DNA of 64,000 bases from Nymphalis io. Its lineage: Eukaryota; Arthropoda; Insecta; Lepidoptera; Nymphalidae. The notes below the pieces were generated by a model, which was not told where the DNA came from, did no database searches, and saw only the letters and a program-made list of their open reading frames with translations. Numbering within the stretch: the stretch's first letter is position 1; the number at the start of each line of letters is the position of its first letter. This document shows, piece by piece, positions 22,911 through 33,402 of the stretch. The position numbers and the translations under genes are program-made. Location: assembly GCF_905147045.1 (NCBI RefSeq), contig NC_065893.1:2356001-2420000 (forward strand), read 5' to 3'.

Positions 22911-23185
22911 TTGGTGGTAGAAACCTAACATTTGCCTTTCGCAAAGCAGCAATACTAAGTATTGCTGTGTTATTGTTTTTAAGCCTTAAAGCGGTTTTTT
23001 GAAATAATGCTAGCTACACTAATACAGTCTTCTTTAAAACCGTAACACAGGCACAGGCATAACATCATAGTATCCCATGGTTGGTGGAGCATTAGCGATG
23101 TAAGGTATAATTAATATTTCGTTCAGCTTACTTTGAACGGTTGTGACCACTTGCTGTTAGATGGCCAGTCATATTTCTTTTTTGA
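22911..23185 (+). repeat. SINE-A, diverged, with internal foreign segment
   Basis: Plus-oriented blocks are 'ttggtggtag', 'gcaaagcagcaatactaag', 'ccgtaacacaggcacagg', 'catggttggtgg' and 'tgtgaccacttgctg'. About 55 bp with no counterpart in other copies sits at about 22985-23040. It stands tail to tail with the preceding copy in opposite orientation. Confidence 0.6.
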
Positions 23186-23535
23186 ATAAAAACTCTTTCG
23201 TGAGTTTGTCCTAATTTGTATAATCTTTGTTTAAAATCTTATAATATATACAGATAATTTAATAACCTTGGGAAAGAGTTAATTAAATATACTTTTTTAC
23301 TTTCATCCTTGTTTAAGAAAATGATTATCATAAAACATAAAGTTCCAGAGTGAATTAAAAGTTCCGCTTTTCTTTTAAAGTAATTTAATTCTTCGCCCGT
23401 GGCCAAGGAAATGTTACTGACTTAATATCTTACAATTTTCATCATGTAACTTCCAGTTTTGATTACATTACGTTACGTTGCACGAGAAACCTCGATTAAA
23501 TATATTCCTATACTTATTGTTAGAATGGAAACGTT
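23186..23535. other. Intergenic; nothing recognised
   Basis: No supported feature. Confidence 0.5.
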
Positions 23536-23905
23536 CAACTGCCTCCTCTAATTGGTCTAGTGGTGACTTTTTAAAGCCAAACAAAGTCCTAAGTACAAGC
23601 CCCGGATTGGAAAAAAGCTTATGAGGTTTTTTTAAAAAACAATTCTCAGTAAGAGCCTGGGTTATGAAAATTGGTAGTGGTTATGCTATCGTACACCGGA
23701 AAGCATATAAAGCCTTTGGTCCTGTGTCTGAAATCTCCCCAATCATGTCGATTTTGACGTTACATCGGATTATTAGTATATGGAAATAAAGAGCGCTCCT
23801 GTGTTGACGAATACACTTGTAAATAATATATCTCGCAGAGTTACTAGTTTATTGAGAACAGCCGCCGCGGCTGAAATAATTCGAAATTATGCCATCATTA
23901 TTAAT
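23536..23905 (+). repeat. SINE-B, full length but diverged
   Basis: Head 'aactgcctcctctaattggtctagtgg' (in part), then 'aattctcagtaagagcc', 'caccggaaagcatataaagcc', 'gcgctcctgtgtt' and an end with 'gccgccgcggctgaaat'. The order matches 1511-1881. Many substitutions mark it as old. Confidence 0.75.
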
Positions 23906-24721
23906 TGCGTAGGGTAGCTAGTTTAAAATAATAAATGAATTGAAGTATTTACTCCTATAGTAATTAAATTATAGTTGTATAAGATAATCACGTGGTTAAC
24001 AATTATAACTAACAATAGAATATAACGATTACTATTTAGAATCGTTAAGAGGCTTTATTGTTAATATTGAAGCACATAAGCCTTGTAATAACGAGGGGTG
24101 AATGCGGCCTGTATACCGTAAGTGGTGCCTCGTGTATTATATACAGTTTGAATTAGGCTCTATTTCCACTACATAACAAGCAAATGTGAACTATAGTTAA
24201 TAATTAAATGTTAAGCTAATGAAATGATTGACCATTAAAGATTTTTTTTAAAATCTTTCATTGCATTGCATTGCAATTTTATTGTAATAAACTATAACGG
24301 AACTTTATTAAAAAATTAAATAGACAAGAATATTCGTATTTAAATTTTAATAAAAAAGAAATGGGAAAATCCCTTTTAGGCTAAAATAAGGTTGCTAAAC
24401 CATACGATTAGTTACTTTATAATATTAACAGTAATAATATTTAAAAAAAGGTTTTAATATAATTAAAAAAAAACTATTAGTTTTGATTTTGCCTAGTCTC
24501 AAAAGTAAGGGGTTTTATTTAAATATTTAATACAAAATATTTCCCAAATGATATCTTGGCAACGTAATAAAAATAGAAAATTATTTAGGTTTTAGTAGAA
24601 GTTCTAGTTTTTTATTATTTTTAAATCCTTATTTACTTCATGAAACCTTCTTGTATATTTTTGGAATTTTTATGAGGATAATATAAAATAACTACAAAAT
24701 CTAATTTAAAATAATGTATAA
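23906..24721. other. Intergenic; nothing recognised
   Basis: Very AT-rich sequence without supported features. Confidence 0.5.
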
Positions 24722-25010
24722 TAAGTCGAGATGGCCATGTGGTAAGAACGCGTGAATCTTAACCATTGACCGTGGGTTCAAACCCGGGCAAGCACCTCTG
24801 AATGTTCATGTGCTTAATTTCTGTTTATAATTCATCTCGCGCTTTTCGGTGAAGGAAAACATCGTGAGGAAACCTGCATGTATCTAATTTCATCGTAATT
24901 CTGCCACATGTGTATTCCACCAACCCGCATTGGAGCAGCGTGGTGGAATAAGCTCCAAACCAAAGGGAGAGGAGGCCTTAGCCCAGCAGTGGGACATTAC
25001 AGGCTGTTGC
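24722..25010 (+). repeat. SINE-C, near full length
   Basis: All landmarks are present ('gagatggccatgtgg', 'gggttcaaacccggg', 'ccaacccgcattggagcag', 'gcccagcagtgggacatta'). The 'ttctcctcaa' part of the tail is deleted. Confidence 0.88.
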
Positions 25011-27560
25011 TTACTACTTTTTTACTAATTTAAAATAACGACTTTCGAAGTTACTGTCTTTATTGAATTATAAATAACTTTAAGATATAAATAAACTTCA
25101 GAATAACACTCATTTTAAATTTACTTACCTGATAATTTTACTTTCTTTTTAATTTACTTCGCATAGTGGATGTTAACCCTTACACGGTCTGTCTTATTGC
25201 GCGCCCGCACAATTTAACTTGTGCGTCCCCGTGATGTCACTCCCCCTTAGTGTTGGGACATGTTTCAAATTGACCGTGAAGATTGTTGCTGGTTTTAACT
25301 TAGTTACTTGATGGACTCCCGAGGTCTCTGTGGGGTCTCAGTTACAAGATCCACTTGACTCTACTTTGATGTCTAACCATATATAACTTTTAGGAGAAAT
25401 TTAGAATTAAACAAGGCTTAGGTTTCTTGTTATACACTATCTTGCAATCGATCCAATTTGAGTTGTTATTCACTACTTATATGGAATTATGACTGATTTT
25501 TTGTTGTCTAAAATTATATGTAAGTTCATATAAATATTCAATCGTAAATTTAATAATAATTTCACAATAATGTTAATGATGTTAATGTTTTTGTATTTTT
25601 ATGGACTTGTAATTGTTAACGATTAACTTTATTTAATGACTATTTATAATGTGATGCTTTTACGAATAATGTGATAACAAATTAAGCGCAAGAAAATTCA
25701 GTGTTACTTGATACAAGTCTTGTAACAACCGCAGCACAGCACAAAAATACATACAATCAATTTCAACTTGAACCAAAACAATAAGAAATTATTGTAAATA
25801 GGAATCAAAATTAAATTTCGATCAATTCGATATACAGTGTTTTTAAATATGTTGAATCAATCTCTTGTAATTTACCAACGTCCTGTATAAAAATATTCAT
25901 TATAATTCTTAACCTCCTAGCGGACGAAATTGATACTATATAAAGAGTCGTCGTCGTCGTTATCTATGAAAAACAAACTTTTCTTATGGCTTTTGTAATT
26001 TATACGTGTAACAATTTGTCTTTGGAAGTTTTAATCCAGTCAGGTTCAAAAGGTTTTATAAGATAACACAAATCCTTCTAATTTAACGAATCTTTTATTT
26101 TATTGTGTTATATATCGATGACAGCAAAATAGATACGGACATCTACATAATAGCAATTTTTAGGAGAGCACATTAAGTAAAAAATAGTTACCATTTCGAC
26201 ATTTATGTATCAATTAACTTGAAAATTTCCATGATGATTTAAAATAACATTTTTTATTTATTGTATAACAGGTTTTATCGCTATTTCGTTGTTTTTCTGA
26301 AATAATGTAGTTTTATTTTTTTAATTTGTAAAAGTCTCAACGTAAAAGAAGACATCTGCCTGATATCCGTTTATTCGTTGTAATCAAAATAGAGCTCATT
26401 CTAATTAAAATATTTAATAAATTAAGGTAACAACCTCCAGAACTATTTTAAGGATAAGTCTAAGGATAAATCTAAGCGACATAAAAACAGTATTTGACAT
26501 TTTTAGACTAAAATTTTGTAGATGTCTTTGCATATAACATTTCACATAGCTTCATCTACGTCTCTCAGTTAAACCCTCCTAAACCACATAAATGTTTTGT
26601 TTTAATAATAATGCATATGCAATAATACTGTTTTATTTATTATTTATTCATAATAATTATATATTTTTGTTTATGGACAAAAAAATCAAAACTATTTTAA
26701 GTAAATTATACTTTAGATTAACTATCAAAGAAACTATATTTTTTTATTAATTAATATAAATAAAGTATAATGCTAACATACGGATAAAAGGATGAATATC
26801 ACTTTTTCTTAAAAGAAAAATCACCCTTGAAATTTACAGAATATCAGGCTATTTTTAATCACTCAGTTAAGTCTTTTATTGGTAACGAACTGTGCCCGCG
26901 ATTCCATCCGTGTATAACTTAAGAAATCACTAAAAGCGGACTTATAGTATTTCAGTAATAACAACATTTTTAGTTTTATTTTCGTGGAATTTTAGTATTT
27001 ATTGGTTTTCGCCGCATCCGAACCTAGATAGGGCAATATAAACTGCAAACGATACCTTCATAAAAAATTGTATCATCAGAAACATCGAGTATTATAGGTT
27101 GCCAAATAGCAGTTAATCGCAACGCTGTTCAATAAGTAAAAAAAAAATCGATCTAATAAAAGACAACCAGTACACATCTTCCGGAGCCCTAGATGAATCC
27201 ACTTTCGAGGCGAAGTATACTCGATGTTTCTGTGATTGATTATACAATAATAATATTCTGAAAAAAAAATAAACAGGATAATAGTCAAGTCACCGCAATC
27301 CCATAAATAACATTTACGCCGATAAACAATTCGTACAAAATAATGATTTATGACTTCTAATCCTTGCATAAAAACTCAAGCAGGGTTGCGAGTGGGCCCG
27401 AAGTAATGGAGTTCCCTTGTCCGGATTTCCCTAAAGTGTCGAGTTTTGGGCAAATTCAACCCCTTGACGCGGCACATATAACATTTAGACGAGGAGACAA
27501 CTGTTGAAATTATCAAAACTTATAACATAACATTGTAGTTTCCCGATAGTATATAAAGAT
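25011..27560. other. Long intergenic stretch; one exon-like island
   Basis: Mostly AT-rich sequence without repeats that I can name. A relatively GC-rich island at about 25128-25300 ends, on the minus strand, in an ideal splice donor CAG|GTAAGT at about 25122-25131. It is discussed as a possible non-coding first exon. No coding frame supports it. Confidence 0.4.
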
Positions 27561-27645
27561 AGGGTCTATCGGTTAGTTGTGAACGCAGATTCCGAGGTCC
27601 AAGATTCAAACCCCGGTCAAGATAAAAAGTTATTGGATTTTTCTA
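27561..27645 (+). repeat. SINE-B head fragment
   Basis: 'tctatcggttagttgtgaac', 'gattcaaaccccggtcaag' and 'aaaaagttattggatttttct' match the first 90 bp of SINE-B. The remainder is missing. Confidence 0.65.
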
Positions 27646-28283
27646 TTCAAATTTAAAGCATTTTTATGACACATTGACTTCCATGCTAAATTTCATTAGA
27701 AGCATTGAAACAAGTGTTGTTATATAATAAATAAACTATTGCATTTTTTTTTAATCAATTGAGGGAATGCATGATGAAATGTCAAATAATATAGAATTAT
27801 TATAATAATCAGGGTTTTCCTTTTCAATATTGTCATGAAATGAATCTTATTATCCCTGTTTTTTAAATTTTCCTTTGTCAAAACGTTATTTGAGGATTTA
27901 ATTAAATCAATTTAATAGTTAATTATACAAAGTTACAAATATGAAATATAAATAAATTAAAAATATATTTATTCACGTAATATTATGTTAAACAAACTTA
28001 CGTAGCGAAATTAGAGTAGCGAGTCACAAGGGATAAGCCACTATAACAAGCAATAATTTTCCCCATTTGTAATCTGTCTCACTGTTTTTAATAAATTAAC
28101 AAATATCGGCACATTCAAATAACATAAACGTTATGAGAAATTGCAATTTCCAAAAGACCAATAAAAAAATTTCAGATATTACACAGGGGACATATTCTAT
28201 TTCTAATGACGTCATCATACATATAATATAGAAAAAAGTAAAGTAGCAGCGTTCCCCTTCTCTTTTTGAGAAGGTTTTGAATA
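27646..28283. other. Intergenic; nothing recognised
   Basis: AT-rich. A CRE-type TGACGTCA lies at 28207-28214. Confidence 0.5.
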
Positions 28284-28450
28284 CTATAATTCATTTTCGT
28301 GCTTACTGGTGAAGAAAAACATCGTAAGGAAACCTGCATCTGTCTGATGAAAATCTACCACATGCGTATACATGTGTATCCTGCCAACAGCCCGCATTGG
28401 AGTGGCGTGGTGGAATAAACTCCGAATCTTCACCACACAGAGTAAAAGGG
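28284..28450 (+). repeat. SINE-C, body fragment
   Basis: 'ctataattcattttcgtgct', 'ggtgaagaaaaacatcgtaa', 'ggaaacctgcatctgtct' and 'cccgcattggagtggcgtgg' identify the SINE-C body. The tRNA-like head is missing. Confidence 0.7.
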
Positions 28451-28967
28451 CAATACAATGTTAAAGTCACACAATTGACACACAGCTCCTAGACTAAGAC
28501 CACTACTAAAACTTTCCAACTTAACCGCTTCAGGTAGAAAGAGGTAAAAAGTTCCCAAGGCGGCGAACCTTCGTAAACACTTACACGCGATACAGAATCT
28601 GTCACACGTTCGCGCCTTTTATTTATAGTTCGTTTAGTTATCTATGTTAATATTATGTGCAAGTTTCGAAGCCATTTTGTTTTTTTTTTATTCAAACATT
28701 TTTCCATTGTATCTATTTACTTAGATAGTGAAGTGACAACCATTCTCTCCACGCGGACGGCATTTTCTGTACGTGTGGAATTTTCTTATTGTTAGTAATA
28801 ATGCTAGTAATAGACCGAGAAAAAGACGTTCTCGGCATTGTAAGATACACTGCCAATGTTTTGCCAACCAGACCGAGTTATTACCCTTCTAGAGTTTGTA
28901 CTAAATGTTTTTAATTAATATATGAGAAAATTAATTATATTCATTTTATTTAGTTGCAATTTAGACT
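28451..28967. other. Intergenic with a TATA-like motif
   Basis: The minus strand carries 'tataaataaaaggcgcg' at about 28611-28627 with GC-richer sequence below it. I see no reading frame downstream. 'cggcattgtaagatacac' at about 28843 may be a SINE-A trace. Confidence 0.35.
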
Positions 28968-29246
28968 AGAGATGGCCTAGTGATAAGAACGCGTGAATCT
29001 TAACTGATGATCGTGGGTTCAAACCTGGGCAAGCACCACTAATTTTCATGTGCTCAATTTGTGATTATTATTCATCTCGTGTTTGAAGATGAACGAAAAC
29101 ATCGTGAGGAAACCTGCATGTGTCTAATTTCACTGAAAATCTGCCACATGTGTATTTCACCAACCCGCATTGGAGCAGCGTAGTGGAATTAGGAGAGGAG
29201 GCCTTAGCCCAGCAGTGGGACATTCACAGGCTGTTACTGTACTGTA
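28968..29246 (+). repeat. SINE-C, fused to SINE-A 3' end
   Basis: A SINE-C copy from 'gagatggcctagtg' to 'caggctgttactgtactgta', with an internal deletion of about 30 bp removing the 'ataagctccaaaccttctcctc' part. Its tail runs within a few bases into a 5'-truncated SINE-A (29250-29431). Confidence 0.88.
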
Positions 29247-29249
29247 TTT

Positions 29250-29431
29250 GTAATTACAGGCACAAGGGACATAAAATCTTAGTTCCCAAGGTTGGTGGCG
29301 CATTGGATATGTAAGCGATGGTTGACATTTCTTACAATGCCAATGTCTAAGAGCGTTGGTGACCACTTACCATCAGGTGGCCCATATGCTCGTCCGCCTT
29401 CCTATTCTATAAAAAAAAAAAAAAAAAATTT
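29250..29431 (+). repeat. SINE-A, 5'-truncated, abutting SINE-C
   Basis: It starts in mid-element at 'gtaattacaggcacaaggg' and keeps the true 3' end with a long poly(A). The remaining sequence is nearly identical to 3401-3705, including the shared variants 'ggatatgtaagcg' and 'taagagcgttgg'. Confidence 0.88.
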
Positions 29432-29690
29432 AGTTACAATAGTAACGGACAAATACGACAACACTGAGCCTTAGAGAGTTTAATAGTCACAAACATAGCA
29501 AGTAAAAGTTTTTATTTAATTTATTCATTCATTAGCTCATAGGGAGGTGAAAATGAACTGCTTTTTTAAAGTAAATGAATAAAATAAATTCAACCAGACC
29601 TTATGTACCAGATATTTTAGCACGAGGTAAGTTCGTGGTTTAACCACGGAATCGATTGCACTTGCTCGTAATTATTGAACTAATAAAATT

Positions 29691-29702
29691 GTATAATCGT
29701 TT
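29691..29702. repeat. Target-site duplication, RTE 3' side
   Basis: 'gtataatcgttt' here is repeated exactly at 32864-32875 and brackets the RTE element. Confidence 0.92.
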
Positions 29703-32700
29703 CATCAATCATCAACAGCCAATCGTTGTCCACTGCTGAACATAGGCCTCTCCCAAGGTGCGCCAAAGCTCCCTGTCCTCCGCCTTCCGCATCCAGTTGG
29801 TGCCCGCCACCTTCTTAAGGTCGTCGGTCCACCTGGCTGGAGGGCGCCCTACGCTGCGCTTGCCGATTCGCGGTCTCCACTCTAGGACTCGTCTGCTCCA
29901 ACGGCCATCGGTCCTACGACATACGTGACCAGCCCACTGCCACTTCAGCCTACTAATTTTGCAAGCTATGTCGGTGACTCCGGTTCTTTTCCGGATAATC
30001 TCATTTCTGATCTTATCCTTCAAAGATACTCCGAGCATAGCTCGCTCCATAGCACGCTGAGCGACTTTGAATTTGTGGACTAGTCCCGCAGTTAGTGTCC
30101 ACGTTTCGGCACCGTATGTCATGGCAGGTAAGACGCATTGGTTGAAGACTTTCGTCTTCAAACATTGCGGTATAGACGACTTGAGGACTTGACGAAGGTT
30201 GCCAAATGCTGCCCATCCCAAGCGAATTCTTCGATCGGCTTCCTTCTCGAAGTTGTTCCTACCGACTTGTATTATCTGTCCTAGGTAGGTATATTCACTA
30301 ACAACTTCGAGAGGTTTCCCCTCGACGTATATCGGTCCCGGCACGACATGCCTATTGAACATGACCTTGGTCTTGTCCAAGTTCATACCGAGACCGACAC
30401 ACCGGGAAGACTCGCCTAGGCTACGCAACATTTCGGTGAGTTGTTCCAGCGACTCTGCTATGATGACGATATCGTCGGCAAATCGAAGGTGTGAGATGTA
30501 CTCGCCGTTTACATTGACTCCATACCTAGTCCAATCCAGCGTTTTGAAAACGTCTTCCAACGCGTTGGTGAACAGTTTCGGGGATATTACATCCCCCTGT
30601 CTCACCCCTCTGCGCAGTTGGATCGCCTTCGTCTTACAGTCCTGGATGTGGACAGTCATTGTAGCGGCGTTGTACAGACATCTCAGTACCTCGATATATC
30701 TCCAATCGATATGACATCTCTGCAATGAGTCGAGCACTGCCCAGGTTTCGATGGAGTCGAAGGCTTTCTCGTAGTCCACAAATGCCATACACAGCGGCTG
30801 ATTGTACTCTTCGGTCTTCTGCACAATCTGCCGAACAGTATGGATGTGGTCCACGGTGCTGTAGCCTGATCGAAAGCCGGCTTGCTCTGGGGGCTGGAAC
30901 TCGTCAAGTCGTCTGGCGAGACGGTTCGTGACGACTCTTGAGAACAGCTTATACACGTGACTCAGGAGGGAGATTGGTCTGTAGTTTTTCAAGAGGGTTT
31001 TATCACCTTTCTTGAAAAACAGTACCACCTCACTCCCGCTCCACGTTTCCGGGGTCTTGCCATGTTGGATGACGGAATTAAAGAGGCTTGCTAGCTCTTT
31101 CAGGACCGGAGTCCCGCCTGCCTTAAGCAACTCTGTTGTGATTCCGTCATCTCCCGGAGCTTTGTTGTTTTTAAGCTGTTCTAGAGCCGCCCTAATCTCT
31201 CCTTGGTCAACGACCGGGAGCTCCTCGGAGTAATGGCGCATAAGAGGGGCGCGCTGGTCATCAATACTGATTCCCACGGGTTTATCCGATCTTGAAGAGA
31301 ACAACTGCCCATAAAACCTCTCTACTTCTCCGATAATCTCAGGCCTAGAGGTAACGACCCCACCATTTTCAGTTTTAAGTTTTGTCAGACGCGGCCTCCC
31401 AAACTTGCGAGCGAACACTTTCGATCCCCGATTTTGCTCAATCGCAGCCTTGATGGCACGGGTATTGGAGCGTCGGAGATCGCGTCGCGTCAGCGTTTTT
31501 ATTGTTCGGTTTAAGGCCTTATCTGACAAAAACGATGGTAGTTCTCGTCGTTTTCTCATGAGCTCGAGTGTCTCAGCAGAGAGTTTTGGTGCGTTGTCTC
31601 TTCTCTGTGGCGGAAAACACTTGCGGGATGTGTTTTGCAGTATTTTGACCAGCGTGTCGGTTCTCTCATCAATGCTGCTTATGGTTTCCAACGCGGTGAA
31701 TTGATTTTGAAGTTCCATTTGGAACTTTTCGGAGCCTTGAGCAGCTTGGAGCATGGTAGGTCGGAGAGTAGACCTCATCATTCTCGATCTTTCGGCTTTT
31801 AAGTTGATATTTAGAGTGCCTCGAACCAAGCGGTGATCACTTCCGGTATTAAACTTGTTGATCACTGAAACATTTCTAAATATGTGCCTTTTATTCGAAA
31901 TGATAAAGTCTATCTCGTTCCTTGTCACGTTATCGGGGCTTCGCCAGGTCCACCTCCTCTGAGGCTTTTTTTGAAAGAAAGAATTCATCAAAAAAAGCCC
32001 CTGCGCTTCGAGAAAGTTTACCAGCATTTGCCCCCTGTGATTTCTGCAGCCCAAGCCGTAAGGTCCGACTTTCGATTCACCGCTATCTTGTACTCCCACT
32101 TTAGCATTAAAGTCTCCCATAACAACATTGTAGTGGGCCCTCGAGGTGTCGTTGAGGGCCTTGGCGATGTCCTCGTACATCGCTTCGACCACATCATCAG
32201 AGTATGTCGAAGTTGGCGCATATACCTGTACAACCTTCAGGGAGTACCTGTCGGAAAGTTTTAGGACAAGGTACGCTACCCGGTTCGACACACTACTGAT
32301 TTCCACAATGCTGCTAATGAGATCCTTTTTGACTAGAAAACCGACACCACCCTGGGAGAGGTTATCACCTTCGCGGAAGTAGAGTAAGTTACCGGACTCT
32401 AGAGTTATCGTGTCCTCCCCCTGTCTTCGGACTTCAGATAACCCCAGTATATGCCAGTTTATATGACTTAACTCTACTTCTAATTCGGCGAGGTGATGGT
32501 CCAGCCTCATCGAGCGTCCATTATACGTTGCCATTTTCAGTCGTTTTATACGGTAGCCTGCCGTGAACCGGTGATTCTTAGCACCCCCTGCCCTGCCGAT
32601 ACCGCGACCGCTACCTTGGTCGGGCCTAGCGGGCTTGCCGGTAACTGGGGGCCTTTTTTTGGACGCATCTGCCATTAAGGGAGGGGTTTGCCCATACTCG

Positions 32701-32863
32701 CCGCGCTGGGCAGGCGTGTTGGCGAGCGCAGTAGGGGGTAAGATGTTTATGGGAGGAGGGACGCTGCTGCCCATCCCCCCTTTTCCCCGTCCCTCAGTCG
32801 CCTCTTACGACACCCACGGGATGAGATTGGGGGAGTAGTATTCTAAGCCGGTACTCCACGGCG
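29703..32863 (-). mobile_element. Full-length RTE-clade LINE with perfect target-site duplication
   Basis: The 3161-bp element holds one long ORF (29712-32774), an 89-bp 5' leader and almost no 3' untranslated region. It ends a few bases past the stop codon in a short 'gattgatg' repeat. Short 3' regions and microsatellite-like tails are typical of RTE elements. It is bracketed by the 12-bp duplication 'gtataatcgttt'. The element is markedly more GC-rich than its surroundings. The intact frame and perfect duplication indicate a recent insertion. Confidence 0.93.
29712..32774 (-). CDS. RTE-type retrotransposon polyprotein: endonuclease plus reverse transcriptase
   Basis: The 1020-codon ORF has no internal stop. 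An N-terminal basic, proline-rich segment of about 75 residues is followed by an AP-like endonuclease: 'MATYNGRS' at 81, catalytic-type Glu in 'GLSEVRR' at about 114, 'GDFNAKVG' at 220 and 'GSDHR' at 311. The reverse transcriptase follows: 'APGDDGITTELL' at 539, 'NYRPISLL' at 597, 'GFRSGYST' at 633, 'FVDYEKAFD' at 665, 'GVRQGDVISP' at 723 and the catalytic 'FADD' at 765-768. The C-terminal region includes 'RLKWQWAGHVCRR' and 'GRPPARWTDDLKK', and ends 'GEAYVQQWTTIGC'. A single ORF with endonuclease upstream of RT and no RNase H fits the RTE clade. It probably copies its own RNA into nicked nuclear DNA. Antisense frames in this interval are shadows. Whether the element moves now is inference. 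Confidence 0.93.
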   Translation of the reverse strand: MGSSVPPPINILPPTALANTPAQRGEYGQTPPLMADASKKRPPVTGKPARPDQGSGRGIGRAGGAKNHRFTAGYRIKRLKMATYNGRSMRLDHHLAELEVELSHINWHILGLSEVRRQGEDTITLESGNLLYFREGDNLSQGGVGFLVKKDLISSIVEISSVSNRVAYLVLKLSDRYSLKVVQVYAPTSTYSDDVVEAMYEDIAKALNDTSRAHYNVVMGDFNAKVGVQDSGESKVGPYGLGCRNHRGQMLVNFLEAQGLFLMNSFFQKKPQRRWTWRSPDNVTRNEIDFIISNKRHIFRNVSVINKFNTGSDHRLVRGTLNINLKAERSRMMRSTLRPTMLQAAQGSEKFQMELQNQFTALETISSIDERTDTLVKILQNTSRKCFPPQRRDNAPKLSAETLELMRKRRELPSFLSDKALNRTIKTLTRRDLRRSNTRAIKAAIEQNRGSKVFARKFGRPRLTKLKTENGGVVTSRPEIIGEVERFYGQLFSSRSDKPVGISIDDQRAPLMRHYSEELPVVDQGEIRAALEQLKNNKAPGDDGITTELLKAGGTPVLKELASLFNSVIQHGKTPETWSGSEVVLFFKKGDKTLLKNYRPISLLSHVYKLFSRVVTNRLARRLDEFQPPEQAGFRSGYSTVDHIHTVRQIVQKTEEYNQPLCMAFVDYEKAFDSIETWAVLDSLQRCHIDWRYIEVLRCLYNAATMTVHIQDCKTKAIQLRRGVRQGDVISPKLFTNALEDVFKTLDWTRYGVNVNGEYISHLRFADDIVIIAESLEQLTEMLRSLGESSRCVGLGMNLDKTKVMFNRHVVPGPIYVEGKPLEVVSEYTYLGQIIQVGRNNFEKEADRRIRLGWAAFGNLRQVLKSSIPQCLKTKVFNQCVLPAMTYGAETWTLTAGLVHKFKVAQRAMERAMLGVSLKDKIRNEIIRKRTGVTDIACKISRLKWQWAGHVCRRTDGRWSRRVLEWRPRIGKRSVGRPPARWTDDLKKVAGTNWMRKAEDRELWRTLGEAYVQQWTTIGC

Positions 32864-32875
32864 GTATAATCGTTT
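32864..32875. repeat. Target-site duplication, RTE 5' side
   Basis: Second copy of 'gtataatcgttt', adjacent to the element's 5' end 'gccgtggagtaccgg' on the minus strand. Confidence 0.92.
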
Positions 32876-33105
32876 GTTCGAATGCTTTTATAATATTTTG
32901 AATAAATGTACACTATAAAAAAAACACGATGAGATGAAATCCAACTCGTATTTATATGTCAAATACTTTGTAAAAAGATTCATTATTATGAATATCATTA
33001 TTGTAATAACTTTTTACTAAAAAATGTTACTAAATAACGGTTTACCATCAGTTATGTTCAAAGTAGTTTTATTAAAATATTCAATCGTAAAAATTTTTAT
33101 ATATA

Positions 33106-33402
33106 TATTTTTTTTATAGAATAGGAAGGCGGACGAGCATATGGGCCACCTGATGGTAAGTGGTCACCAAATGCCCTTAGACATTGGCATTGTAAGAAAT
33201 GTCAACCATCGCTTACATAGCCAATGCGCCACCAACCTTGGGAACTAAGATTTTATGTCCCTTGTGCCTGTAATTACACTGGCTCACTCTTCCTTCAAAC
33301 CGGAACACAACAATAACAAGTACTGCTGTTTTGCGGTAGAATATCTGATGAGTGGGTGGTACCTACCCTGACGAGCTTGCACAAAGCTCTACCGCCAGTA
33401 AT
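33106..33402 (-). repeat. SINE-A, full length
   Basis: An inverted copy from poly(T) and 'tatagaataggaaggcgg' to 'gctctaccgccag'. It has few differences from 2121-2412. Confidence 0.88.

Noticed and set aside
27076..27369. 97-codon minus frame as a membrane protein or receptor exon
   Set aside because: Hydrophobic by AT bias only. It lacks the conserved odorant receptor motifs and usable splice sites in phase.
31884..32264. 126-codon and other plus-strand frames inside 29712-32774
   Set aside because: They are antisense shadows of the RTE ORF, which has all the domain motifs.
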